A DNA stretch of 64,000 nt, from contig JAEUWY010000016.1 in assembly GCA_022059125.1 (NCBI GenBank), positions 248,001 through 312,000 of the forward strand, written 5' to 3'. Position 1 is the stretch's first letter, and every line of letters begins with the position of its first letter. The position numbers and the translations under genes were made by a program. Below the pieces are notes generated by a model. That model made no database searches. It had not been told where the DNA came from and saw only the letters and a list, made by a program, of their open reading frames with translations. This document shows, one piece after another, positions 23,099 through 34,479 of the stretch. Origin of the DNA: Corynespora cassiicola. Taxonomy: Eukaryota > Ascomycota > Dothideomycetes > Pleosporales > Corynesporascaceae.

Positions 23099-23457
23099 GG
23101 CGGCTGTGAAGGGGGTGTTGGCAGATGGTGGGGGTGAATGATGCACAAAAAAATTGGCGAGGGGACGAAAAAATGGCGGGCATGGCGGGGTCGCTCACTC
23201 GTCCCTCGCGTGCAAATGGCGCGCCCGGGCGGTAGGGCTGAGCCAAGGCCGCTCGAGACCCTGGGGCTGGGGGCCCGGCCGAAACCGCCTACTGCGTCGC
23301 AAACCGCGTGCCAGCCACGTCCGCATCCACCTCCATCTCCACCGCCGCTCTCCCGCACCCACTTCCACCCTTATCGCTTGAGTTTGGAGCGCGTGGACGT
23401 TCCATCTTTTTTGTTTCATTGTTTGTTAGACGGCGCGTGCCGTGTTGAGCCGACAAG
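23099..23457. promoter_or_regulatory. bidirectional promoter region DPH5/SPT3
   Basis: This 359-bp interval separates the start codons of the divergent genes DPH5 (minus) and SPT3 (plus) and must carry both promoters. It is GC-rich in the centre. I see no clear TATA element. Confidence 0.6.
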
Positions 23458-25130
23458 ATGACGGACAAGGACAAGCTGGCCAAGTACCGGACGGAGATCC
23501 AGCAGGTGGGTAACTCTCTTTTGTCGTGTATGCCCATGAAAACGCCCTTCGCATGCATTTCAGAAGATTTCTACGTCTGTCCCCTTTGTTAGTTCGATCC
23601 TTCAGCCCACGGAGAGGCTCCACGCCCCGAGAGCAACGGCCCGACCCTGGACTTCCGACCCCGTTCAGGCGGCAGGCTGTCTTGTCACGATTGGAGCTAT
23701 CATTTTCTCATTTCTCATGTTTTGATACCAATTCTTTCCCTCTGCATTCATTTCTCTTCTTAGACACTCTGCCAGCTGCCGTTTCCACTAGCCTTCACAT
23801 TCTTCTATCCCATCTTCATCAAGTCTGCCATCACTCATCTACTCTTCTCCGTCTCTCCCCCGTCACGACGCCCTGAGATTAGATGTCCCATGATGAGTCG
23901 AAGCAACTTCCTTTTAATTTCCCTATTCTCCCTTTCTGTTACTCTCCTCTCCCTCAGAATATACCACATTTATCATAGCCGCATTATCTTCTGTCAATAC
24001 ATTCATCACCGTGAACAACACACCACCTCCACCACCCCCAAGCCTTCTTTCGACTACACCCCCATCCACTTCTCCAAGCCCCCCTCTCCACTCTCTCTTC
24101 TCTCCAGACCTCCTCCTAACCCTCCCCCAGATGATGTTCGTCAGCGGCGAAACCGGCGAACCCAGCCCCGAAACCACGACCCTGATCGAATCCATCGTGC
24201 AAGACCAGGTCCAACACATGCTCCGCGAATGCACCGCCCTCGCCACGCGCCGCGGCTCGCGAAGCATCAGCACCGACGACCTCTTCATGCTCATCCGGCA
24301 CGACCGCGCCAAAATCTCGCGCCTGCGCCACTTTTTGCAGTGGAAAGACGTGCGCCGCTCCGTCAAGGACTCGGACGACAAGGGCGGTGACGCCGGCGCC
24401 GACGTCGCAGCCGGCGACGCAGACCTCGCCGCGGGTGTCGTGGGCGCGGGCGCAGGCCCCGCAGGCCCCGAGGCAGGCAAGAAGGCTAAGCGCGCAAAAG
24501 TCGACCTCGTGTGGGACGTGCAGTCGTTCTTCGCGGAGAACCCGCCGCTCAAGGACGATGTCGAGGACGAAGAGGAGGAAGAGATGAACTACGCCACCCT
24601 CCAGCGGCTCAAGAACGCCGACGAGCGCACAAAGAATATGACGCGCGAGGAGTACGTGCACTGGTCCGACTGCCGGCAGGCCAGCTTCACGTACCGCAAG
24701 GGCAAGCGGTTCAAAGAGTGGGCCGGCTTCGGCCTCATCACTGACTCCAAGCCCTCCGACGACATCATCGACATCCTCGGCTTCCTGACCTTTGAGATTG
24801 TGCAGACACTGACCGAGGAGGCGCTCAAGGTCAAGGACGCAGAGGACCTGTACAAGAAGACGACGGGCGGGGACCAGCAGAATCGCCTCAAGCGCAAGAG
24901 AGAGCGCGGCCTGTTCGATCCGCCAGAGGAGGCTAGGGAGCCTGTCCAGCCGCACCATGTCCAGGAGGGCTATCGAAGGTTGCAGCGCGGGAACAGTAAT
25001 AAGAGTAGGGCCATGCTGAACTTTACCCGCAATGTGCATCGCGCCGCGCTCAAGCTGGTCAGTCATCCTCATATCCCTGACATTACCCAACGAAGCGGAA
25101 TTTGAGAACTGACATCCCCGACAGATTTGA
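23458..25130 (+). CDS. SPT3: SAGA complex subunit Spt3
   Basis: Exons are 23458-23505, 24131-25057 and 25125-25130, giving 326 residues. Exon 1 encodes [16 protein letters not shown] and joins [20 protein letters not shown], the conserved Spt3 start. Spt3 is the TBP-interacting subunit of the SAGA coactivator in the nucleus. It holds two histone folds: the first is residues ~10-95 ([30 protein letters not shown]) and the second is near the middle ([20 protein letters not shown]). The loop between them is long and Ala/Gly-rich. Intron 1 is 625 nt, unusually long for this window, with a CCTAACC branch site and CCCCCAG acceptor. The last intron (GTCAGT..GACAG, 67 nt) leaves the ending ..ALKLI; reading through would add 15 other residues instead and stop at 25105. 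Confidence 0.9.
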
Positions 25131-25141
25131 TAAATGACATA

Positions 25142-25144
25142 CAG

Positions 25145-25179
<35 letters not shown>

Positions 25180-25183
25180 GCAG
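25142..25183. repeat. CAG/CAA trinucleotide repeat
   Basis: Fourteen CAG or CAA units follow the SPT3 stop codon directly, so they lie in its 3' UTR. The run is otherwise pure CAG with two CAA interruptions. Confidence 0.9.
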
Positions 25184-25750
25184 TGTGAAGATGGGTTCTA
25201 CGTCAAGGCGTTCGGTTTCTGGGATACCCGGGGGGTGGGAGAGGGAGGCAAAGGCATTGCGCAGGCGCTCGGCGACTGGATAATGATGCGTGTGCTGGTC
25301 TTGTTTCCATGCTCTGCCTTCTTATTTCTTGATTTCTCCTCCTCCTCATCATCATCACCATCATCATGATCAGCGTCCATAATACCAAAGACCATCCGGC
25401 AGTCGATATCAATGAAATGGTTTAAACATGTGCTCATCTCTCACACAAAGATACATCACGGCACGGCACTTCACTTGCCAGGCACTGCGATAGACAAACC
25501 AAAAACATCACATATGACCCGTTTCTAGTGCTCGATGCTCCCATTACCCGTTTTTTATGGACATTCATAGCATCGAAATGTTCAGAAGGGCAGCCTTGGC
25601 AGTCGAGTATGCGTGGAGAGAGAAGAGCTCTTTTGCACAGACCCAGACGTACATGAAACATGACCGCATATGCCCAAGTAGAAAAGGAGTTATACGCCTC
25701 CTTTACCTGTAAGAAAGCCCACGCCGATGTTGTGTCATGCCGCCCAAGAT
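25184..25750. other. convergent 3' flanks of SPT3 and eL19
   Basis: About 570 bp between the ends of SPT3 (plus) and eL19 (minus). No gene is visible. A TCCTCC/ATCATC-rich simple stretch lies at about 25337-25369. Confidence 0.5.
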
Positions 25751-26706
25751 TTACTCGTCGTCGCCCGCAACCAGAGCAGCCCGCTTCTGCTGCACACGCT
25801 CCTGCCTCCTCTCGCGCGCCGCCTTGGTCTTCGCACGCTTGGCGTCCATCTCCTCCTTGAGGATCCTCTCACGCGCCTTCTCGGCCTTGGCCTTGTGGAT
25901 CTATCCTGCTGTCAGCATGCGATGGTCGAGCGGGGGAGGCTTGACAATATCATGATGTCATGGATCAACGTACGTGTTCGACGAGAGCACGCTTGTGCTT
26001 GAAGGTGTTACCCTTGGAGAGGTGGTAGAGCTCGTGGTAGAGGTGCTTGTCGATCTTGCCAGCAGCACGGTACTTGACAAGAAGGCGGCGGAGGACTCGC
26101 AGACGGCGCATCCAGAGGATTTGGCTGTATACCGCATCAGCAAGTTTGTCCCACGCATATTGTCCGATTGTTTTGTTTTCCTCGTCCGTTCGCTTCCGCT
26201 ATCGGGTGCGGCTCCTGGTGGTGATGGCTGCATACCTGGGCATACGGGCGTCCTTGGTACCCTTCCTCTTACCGAAACCCCGGTGACGACCGATCCGGCG
26301 GGCGGCGGTCAGCTCCCGGGCACGGGCACGAGAGTGCATTGTGACGGGCTTGCGGATGATGAGGCCATCGGAGACAAGCTTGCGGATGGTCTGGCGCGAG
26401 TTGGCGTTGGAGATCTCGTTGACTTCGTTGGGGTCGAGCCAGATCTTGCGCTTTCCGCAGCCGACAACGGACGCCGCAAGGCGCTTCTGCGTGCGGAGGT
26501 TGACCCTGTAGGCATTGAGTGTCAGCGAGCGCTCTTACAGTTGAGGTTGCGGGCGTGGTGTGCGTCGTGGGCGAGCAATTTGAAAAGAGGGGTTTCGCCA
26601 CGCTCGAGTCGCCGGCTGACAGCACGTCGAGGCGGCGAGGATGCAGACGGTGCGGAATTGGATTGTCGTCGACGGGCAATGGCGTAGAGAATCGCAGTTC
26701 TTACAT
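25751..26706 (-). CDS. RPL19: 60S ribosomal protein eL19
   Basis: Four exons: the A and T of the start codon at 26706-26705, then 26505-26236, 26124-25974 and 25900-25751, giving 190 residues (yeast 189). Introns are 199, 111 and 73 nt. Intron 1 splits the ATG itself: the upstream exon ends in AT before the donor GTAAGA, and the next exon starts with G. The protein reads [20 protein letters not shown], then [74 protein letters not shown] and a long basic C-terminal helix ending LVAGDDE. All blocks match eL19, a component of the large ribosomal subunit. None of the long single-frame open reading frames at this place is real; they are shadows. Confidence 0.95.
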
Positions 26707-27325
26707 TTTGGATGGGAGGTGTCGGCGGTCGTTGGGTGGTTGTTCGAGAGAGTCGACGTCGAGACGTTGCGGAATATTCAGGTGCGATTTGTGTTTAGCG
26801 AGTGCCAAGCCGCTATCCCCGATCCGAGCCCACTCAGACCTGCTGCGCAGCACCACCGTGTTTCGCGTCTGGGCTGCAATGGGGGGTAGAGTGATGTAAG
26901 AGTGCGCGTGAAAATTGCTAGAGGTGCGCCTGGATGTGAGGGCTCAAGAGAAATCATGAATATCCCCTGCGTCCTTGAGGGTTTTCAACCAGGCCGTGAT
27001 CTCCCAGATTTCCCCGGACTAGACCAGAGCTTGTGACACCAACGTCAACGCCTGCACTCCCTCCCGGCATGCCTGTTCTCCCATAAAACCGCACCGACTG
27101 GCTCTCCCTGGCCGGCACCTACACTGCCATCCATCACCTCGCCAGAACATTCATTCACTCAAAGTGACTCATTTCGATTCATCGAGCACGTGAGGTCTTG
27201 GCCATAGATTAAGTCTTTGGATGTAAATGTACAGAAGAGTACCGCAGCTCCTGCATGGATATATCCCGCGAGCCTATCCCAGCCGAAATATAGCGTCTTC
27301 ACACATTGCCCCCCTTGACCCTACT
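26707..27325. other. eL19 promoter and 3' flank of the BRE4-like gene
   Basis: About 620 bp between two minus-strand genes. It should hold the eL19 leader and promoter near 26707 and the 3' end of the leftward neighbour's promoter region; the stop of the BRE4-like gene is at 27326. No gene or RNA is visible. Confidence 0.5.
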
Positions 27326-30300
27326 CTACTGTAGCTTCAGATCGTCCTCATTCAAAACGCCGTACAGCTTCTCAATCTCCTGGCCGACAATCTTGAGATC
27401 ATGCGCCAGCTGCGCCGTCACCAGGGCTGTGCCATCTGTCAGCTTGAACCACATCAACCCTCAGTGGAATGACTCACCATAGGCATATAGAAGTTCGTAA
27501 TCCTCGTCGGTGGCGACGACTTTGCCAAGGCCCGTTCGCCTGAACTCGAAAATTTTGGCCAACAGACGGTCTCGCGCATGCTCAACGTTAGGCAGTACGT
27601 CATTGAGCGGGTATTCTAGCTTCATGGATGATGCCATCACTGCAAACATTAGCCCTGAAAGCACCGTAGCCTGGGAGGGGCTGCTTACCGGAAAGCAGAT
27701 GGCTGATTCGGGAACTCAGTTCCATCCACTCTCTCTTTGTATACTTTAGAACCTCCTTTTCGCCCTCCGACGCCTTCAAGTCTCTCAGGATGATGACGTT
27801 CATAGCGTGAAAGCTATCAAGCATCCTGTCCGTGGCATCCAGTATAGCCTTGTAGCTCTTATTGGGAAATGGCCCCTTCAGCTCAAACTCGGACACCGCC
27901 GAGGCCCGTAGGGTGTCGAGATGGCTATAGAACCTGCGCAACTCAAGTTCTTCGCGAGGCGTCATAAAAGACGTGGGCTGGTGATGTGGCGAGAGATTGG
28001 ACTCTAGAAGCGTGTGGAGTGGGCCGCGCTTCCAAATCAAACCCATCTTCAACCACAGGAGAGACGTCCCCTTCTTTACCTTGCGGCGGGCTGAGATGGG
28101 CCATATAAGCCTGGTAATGACGATGCCCCAAACACATCCTATGAAGACGGCGACGACACGGTGAAGGACAATCTCCCATATTTCGGGCGAGATGCCTCCT
28201 TCGTCGTCGTCTTCATCATCATCTTTGACAGACAAGGAATAGGCATAGAGTGCAGACAAATTGTAGGTGAGCATGATGAACCTGCCCATGGGTCCTTTGC
28301 CCTTTCCGACAATGATGTAGAAGCACTGGAGGGAGACGAGCCACCCGAAGAAACCCAGTATAAAAGGGTTATCGTCGGCAGCAATCCAGGCGACGATGGC
28401 ATACACTGCACCAAGGCAGGTACCGAAGAAACGCTGGTAGCCAGTCGTGTTGGACGCACCTATCGTCTAAAACACAAAGATCAGTTGCTGTGATGTATGC
28501 ATGGGAGTCCTCGGGTACCTACCATGGAGCACACCAGCATATAAGACAAGAGACCCCATTCGCCACGCCAATGACCATACAGTGCGCGTGTGCTTGGAAT
28601 AAAAGACCACATGGCATACAAAACAGCTCCTATACCGACCTTGATCGCATATTTGATATCGTCTCTGCGAAAGATGCGCAATTTGATCCAGAGGCGGTAG
28701 GACAGTGGCTGTTGGTCAATGGATTTCTCAGGGTCACCACGGGTGGATTTGCGATAAATAGGCCTGTGGATTTCATGCGCACTCGACTGCTCGGCGGTGT
28801 CATCAACAAGAAGCCTGGTGTTTTCTGTCCGCGGTTAGGAAATCACCACCAGACTGACGATTAGAGCCTACCAGAGTCGTCGTGCTTCTTAGACTTGCTC
28901 CATGTTCGCCAAAACTTCAACCAATTCCACGTTCGTTTTCGTGGGGAACGATTCACGTTATCTTTGAGCTCTTCAAGAATGTCTAGGAAGGACACCATGT
29001 CTTCGGCAAAATCCTGTAGTGAAGAGCTGAAGTAGCCACAGCTTGCAGCAACCTCCTCAAAGTCTGCAGCCACCTCGAGTGACCCAGTCTTGGATGGCAC
29101 CTTGTTACGGTAGACCATGATCAAGGCCTCACGTCTGGCATTGGCAAAGAGGGCATTGGCATCGAGAAGACTGTGACGGAAGTGCTCATTGATTGCCATG
29201 CGATATTCGGGCGCAGGGCCGAAGGGCAGCTCATCCAATACCTCACGCAAGGTGTATGCAAGAGATTTCTGGTGAGATTAGGATACGAATCAACCAGGGC
29301 AGGACCGACTTACCATGGGAGGACCTAGGTGGGCAATAAAGATGGAGAACATGTCGGCCGGGTGGAGGTTTGACTGCATACCCTCTGGCAGCTTCCAGGA
29401 GCGCCCGTCTGTCTGCCTAAACGATTCATCGTCGGATACATCCGCAGAGCTCTCTGGAACTTCATCGATAGAAGCGAGTATGCTCGTACGTCGCTCCATG
29501 TGACTCAAGCTGGGAGACAGGGCAGGCGAAACGCTAAACTGTCCGGGCTCTTCAAAGAAGGACGAAGCGACATTGCTCCGCCCCGAAATATCCACCCCAT
29601 TTCCGTTCTGGACACCGTCCGTTTGAGCAAGCAAGGTGAATTGTGTCTCGGCAGCACTCCTCAAGCCACCAATGTTCTGCACCATGGTTTCGAGGCATTT
29701 GACCATGCGCGATTCTATAAAGTATTCGGCTTCAGTTCCAAGCACGTAGTGCTCGTACTTGGCTTCGCCCAGGTGCTTGACTAGGGTTTTGAAAGTAGAT
29801 TTACTTTGGTTCGATGCTCTGACAAAGGCAGGGTCCTTGAGGTCTTGCTCGGAGCCGGACAGGAAGCTGCGGGTGATAATGGTCAGCATCTCACCCATGG
29901 CATCGGTTGCTTTTATAAAAGAGTTCCGGAACTCGTTCCTTGCCGAGACTGGCTTGATCAGGAGAGCCACGGCGGACGAGGCACAGGTGCCCATGGCTAC
30001 CATCTTGAGCACCTGCCAGATCTTGTTGTAGGAGAACATGGCGGCTTGGACAGCGCCCTCTTTGGTCAAGACGGTGATGAGGGCCAGAGACGTCAATGAG
30101 CATGCAACGTTCACGAGGGGACTCCCGAGCTTCTGTTTGGTCCAACCGACCAGGCCGAGGCCGCCGCCGCAGAAGAAGATGAGCACTATGACATGTCCAA
30201 CGATCAGCAAGTGCTGGCTGTTAAAGAACAGTGACACAGCCATGCTGGTGAAGGAGATGAAGGCGGCGTAGAGAAAGGCAGCAAAAGCTAGGAGGATGGC

Positions 30301-30825
30301 CTCTATCATGCTGCCAGCCGAGCGGGCCGGGTGGAAGTACACTGTAATGGTGGCCACCATGTGCTTGCCATCGTTCTTGCCCAGCAGGTTTGATATGGGA
30401 GGCACAAAGGTCGCCAGGCTGCCCAGTATGTATGCGATGGAGCATTTCAAGATGCTGATGCCCGTTGGCGACGTGGCGAAGCCATACAGCCCCTTTGCGC
30501 GGAGCTTGCAATCGTTGGCGAAGCGCTCGATCTTGCCCATGTCGTGGCGCAGATGCGAATTCGATTGTACGCGCCCAAGCAGAGGTTCGCGTTCACCAAG
30601 GTCGTCCGTGTCACCCGTGTCTCCGTTCTGGTCGGTGGGTCCGCGCAGGGTAAAGGACTTCTTGACGCGCTCGCCGGTCCGTGGAACAATCATGGTGGCC
30701 GACCGCAGCTGGGGGGCTTATTGTTAGCTGTCCCAGTGGACGCGACCGGCTGGTCAAAGGAACCAGGAACCTACACTCGGCCGCAGGAACCGGCGCGCGG
30801 CCGGGGTCTGCGATGATTCGCTCAT
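27326..30825 (-). CDS. BRE4/DUF2421-like multi-pass membrane protein
   Basis: Seven exons (30825-30775, 30708-29314, 29268-28872, 28824-28523, 28466-27689, 27639-27478, 27426-27326) encode about 1061 residues. All six introns are 45-66 nt with good signals, and every junction keeps phase. Exon 1 supplies MSESSQTPAARRFLRPS. The protein has two blocks of transmembrane helices, at about residues 80-270 (GISILKCSIAYILGSLATFV, HVIVLIFFCGGGLGLVGW) and 610-800 (IKYAIKVGIGAVLYAMWSFI, GWLVSLQCFYIIVGKG). Soluble regions follow each block, including a short C-terminal helix. This doubled layout matches fungal proteins with ArAE_2_N, FUSC-like and DUF2421 domains, to which yeast Bre4 (brefeldin A sensitivity) belongs. 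They are related to aromatic-acid exporters; substrates are unknown. An acidic dileucine signal (EREPLL) near residue 55 suggests vacuolar sorting. Confidence 0.88.
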
Positions 30826-31311
30826 GCTGACGGGCGGAACTGCGCGGGAATGTCTATTTGACCTTCTCCGACATGGCGATGGGCGCGGTGGGGTAGTCGA
30901 TGCGGCGTGTGAGTGAGGACGGACTGGCACTTCTGGAATCCTCTGGCCAACGTCACAAGCTGCCTCACTGCCAAGGCTCGCCGATCACCGCCAGCCGGGC
31001 GCCAGAGCTAAATTCCCGGCCACGCGCAGGACCCCCGACGGCCGTGGCTTTGATAACGCGACAATTGCCTGCTCGCATGTCGATTCAGACATGCAACTGC
31101 AGACCAGATCGTCTCATCCGGATACGGATGCTTGCAGTAGGGCTGTCCGCCGCCTGATTGGTGCAGCCGGTGGATCCCGGCTAGCGCACCTTCCCCGGAT
31201 ATCTTAGAATGGACTTCTACCTCGACTCGACCGCCTCCCCTGTCTTCACTACACAACCTCGGCCGCCCTCCAGGGCTGTCTGCATACGCCAGCCTTGCCT
31301 CCTCCTGAACC
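30826..31311. promoter_or_regulatory. divergent promoter region
   Basis: A 486-bp interval between the start codons of the BRE4-like gene (minus) and the 176-residue gene (plus). It must hold both promoters. No TATA element is obvious. Confidence 0.55.
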
Positions 31312-31842
31312 ATGGACGACCCTGACATGCTCGCCGCCATGGGCTTCTCGTCCTTTGGCGGCGCCAAAAAGCGAAAATTTGACCAGACCAGTTCTCCCAA
31401 GGCTAAGGCGGATGCGAGCGGAGCAAACTCGACCCGCCTCGGTGTCAGGCCGAAGAAGACGCCACAGGCGGATGGCCAAGAACTGCAAGCCACAGATGAA
31501 GATGCCGTGGCCGCCGACGCCGCCGCCCAAGATACCCAGAGCCAACCATCACCGCCGCCCACCGCAAAGGGCAAGAAGATACAGCCAGCAGCCACAGGCC
31601 TCGCCGCTTTTCTAGCCCGGGGCCAGGAAATTCAAGATCCGCCTTCGGAGGCTCAGCAGTCTGCTCCTGCCGTGACCCAGAGCGACCAATCTGAGACAGT
31701 GTCTTTTGGTGGCTTGCCGATTACGCAAGCTGAGCTGAACGCGCTACGACATGGCATCAGGAACGAAGAGGGAGATTTGGCGTATTTCTTGACCAGTTTT
31801 GTCGAAGATCCATGGGAGAGGCTCGAGGCAGCGAGGAAATGA
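31312..31842 (+). CDS. small hydrophilic protein of unknown function
   Basis: A 176-residue intronless gene with a good start context (ACCATGG). The N-terminus MDDPDMLAAMGFSSFGGAKK is followed by a basic KKRKFD that could be a nuclear signal. The middle is Ala/Gln/Pro-rich and probably disordered. The C-terminus is more ordered: FGGLPITQAELNALRHGIRN, then YFLTSFVEDPWERLE. The MGFSSF motif followed by basic residues recalls several spliceosome-associated small proteins, but I cannot place it in a named family. Codon use and the conserved-looking ends make it likely to be a real gene. Confidence 0.75.
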   Translation: MDDPDMLAAMGFSSFGGAKKRKFDQTSSPKAKADASGANSTRLGVRPKKTPQADGQELQATDEDAVAADAAAQDTQSQPSPPPTAKGKKIQPAATGLAAFLARGQEIQDPPSEAQQSAPAVTQSDQSETVSFGGLPITQAELNALRHGIRNEEGDLAYFLTSFVEDPWERLEAARK

Positions 31843-33662
31843 GGTGGACTGGCTAGGACTATGGGAGACTGACATGACCCGATGATGGGCGCGAGAAACG
31901 ATCAGCTTCGGAAGGTCAGGCGCAGGGGACTCGACAGGATTGCTTTGTCATTGTTCAATATCAAGACCTTGATTCCCTCGTGAAATTTCGAGCGGTCCGG
32001 CCTCGATGCCCTTGTACGGATATGGTCTTTCCGCGCCGAACGGTCGGCGAACACCAGGCAGAGGCCTCGATGGTTGCAGGCCCTGCACGCTGCAGTCGCA
32101 TTTCCCATCTGCCACCACTCACAATTCGCGATATCGATCCATATTACCGGTCTGACACGCAGCGATCGCCGATCCACCATCTGAATCATCCCGAACCCGT
32201 CATGCATGAGCAGCTGGCAAAGGCGCGACGTAGGCACGCCGCATATATAGCACACGTACACATACGCACTCGGCATTTCATAGGCCCCGACATCGATCCA
32301 TCTACCATCTGTCACGGCAATCACTGTGCAACCCGCAGAAACAGGATCCAGAGACCTCCACCCCGTGGGGGTATGACTTCGGGACACCCCGCTCGGTCGG
32401 TTGCAGGTGTGCTCCTTCGCTCCCTAATCTCGCGATCTCCGTGTCGTACTTGGGCCTCAATTACCCAAGTGGTACAAGATGCATCCCAGCCGAGGGCGAT
32501 CCGGCAATCTGGAACCGGTGTCTTGAGAAGTGAGAGGTTCTTAAACACGAGAGATATTGTTACAAATCAGACGTGGTATGACTCCACGTGTGGACCACGC
32601 AGGAAGTGCCACAATATTGTCGGACTACTGGACCCTGGCTTGCTTTTTCTGGGAGGGAATAGTGTATTCGCAGGCTGTGGCCTGACCGTGCAATCTTCTT
32701 CTGACTTTACAACCACACCCCTTTGCGTTCAGTACCAGACCCATTAATCAGCCGTCACCCATCAGTCATCACAATCTAGAACTCTTCCAAACCGCATGCA
32801 GCGCACTCGTTCCGACACCCTGTCCCAAGCCACCCACTCACCCTGCAGCTCCTACCCGCTCGTCGTCCAAGCCATCAACGCACAACATTCACCACCGTCT
32901 TACAACACCCCTCCGTTTCAAATAGCGAAGCGGCGTTTTCGGTCCGCACTGTGTCCAAAACATCTCTAACGGGCGGCCCTACAAATCCTGGCTTCTGCCG
33001 CGCCAATAGAAAACCGGCGCAACTCCCAGCTCGCTGGCCTAGTCTACTACCCTCCAAGACACGTCTAGTCGACCTTGACACCTCTGTCCACGAGGTCAGC
33101 CCGCCACGTGACTCTGACCTTCACCTCGCATCTCTCCTGGACGCCCGACCGGCCACGCTGTCGTTCATCCAGACTGTCGGGCCCGACACACTTATACTGA
33201 TGAGTTGTGGGTTTCTGCACGTGATCTTGGACGAACCTCGCTCCCGCCAAGGTACCTACACCAACCCGCGTCCCACCCGCTTGCCCCACGCCATGATCCG
33301 TATATCCCTGGAAACCCGATCATGGGTCCCGCTCGTTCCCGCCCCAGCGCCTTGGAAAGCGTCCGCTGGCGGAGCAGGAACGCGCCGTTTGGTGCACACC
33401 ACCTCGTGCTTAGCTGGGCTCGCGTGCCTGGGTCATATGCCGGCTGACCCCACGCTAGGGGCGCTAGGCGGGGCGGAGTGGTGTGGGGTGCGGGAGGGAT
33501 GAGGGAGCGTGGAGATGGGTGGAGAGAGTTGGAAATGCAGTAGGCTGGCATAGGTGCTCGGAGCGGACGGGCCTGGATAGAAGGGGGATGGGATGGGAGG
33601 GGGGCAGAAGAGGTGAGGTGAGTCGTTGTAAACAAACAATTGTCCCGATTCGGCTAATGGGG

Positions 33663-33857
33663 CAGACACCTGAATCCGGTATCCTGCGATGCCCATCTTC
33701 TAGGGATCGTTGCATCCAGTAGTTAGGCCTGCAACTCCTTGTAGGCTGTGGACCTTTGCGTCCATGAGTACAGCATACAAGGAGCTGCAGGCCTACCTAC
33801 TGGATGCAACAGTTCTACAGATGATAGGCATCACATGATCCCGAATCCAGGTGCCCT
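33663..33857. mobile_element. foldback (MITE-like) element, ~195 bp
   Basis: The two halves are reverse complements of each other along almost the whole length. Matching blocks include CACCTGAATCCGG with CCGAATCCAGGTG, GTTGCATCCAGTAG with CTACTGGATGCAAC, and TAGGCCTGCAACTCCTTGTA with TACAAGGAGCTGCAGGCCTA. The inner ends, TGGAC and GTCCA, close on a 6-base loop. Arm identity is roughly 80 percent by eye, so the copy is not new. No target duplication is clear. Confidence 0.8.
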
Positions 33858-34461
33858 GCACTGCTAACCGTACACACACGTGCACGCCACGTTCCTGCAG
33901 CATGCACGTGCGCGCGCGTGTCTACGTATTCGTGCGTGCGTGCGTGCGAGATACATATCGCCGACCCACATGCGTATGCCTACGCATCCCCCTCCAAACT
34001 CAATCCCAAAGCCTATCTCCACACCACCACACCTTCGCTTCGCCTGGCCTCGCCTCGTCTCCCACCCACACTCCCCACGTCCACGGCTACGGATCCCAGC
34101 ACACCCAATCCAGTCCAGTCCGGCCCGGCAGAAGCTAGGGGGGCAAACATGCCTGCCAGCTCCACAGCCCCCCCGTCTGCAGGCCAATTGGTCCAGCCTT
34201 GCGTGTGGGGAGGGGTGAGCGAAGCGGGTAAGCGCCGTGCATATGTAAGTGCGCGCGGGCCGGGCCGCGTGTCGGCACATGCGTCTGAGCGCGGTGAGAG
34301 GTGTTTGGGCGCGAGGATGTGTGCAGGGGAGGGGCGGGAGGGCGGAAAAGCAATGTTTGGGGGTTAAAGCGGCGAGGGGGTTGGGTGTGAGGGAGTGAAA
34401 CGCCTGGCTTGCGAGGATTTGAGAAATGGTGGATTGGGGGGTTGCGAAGGGGAGGTGAATG

Positions 34462-34479
34462 GTGTGTGTGTGTGTGTGT
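34462..34479. repeat. (GT)9 microsatellite
   Basis: Nine uninterrupted GT units on the + strand, in non-coding sequence. Confidence 0.9.

Noticed and set aside
24116..25159. 347-codon minus-strand frame opposite SPT3
   Set aside because: Antisense shadow of a GC-rich exon whose sense frame matches Spt3.
26269..26679. 136-codon minus-strand frame in the eL19 locus
   Set aside because: It is a shadow of the real eL19 exon 2, which reads in another frame and matches the ribosomal protein throughout.
31980..33502. open frames of 255 and 183 codons in the gene desert
   Set aside because: Arg/Pro/His-rich translations without any ordered motif; frames on both strands are equally long, as expected for GC-rich non-coding DNA.
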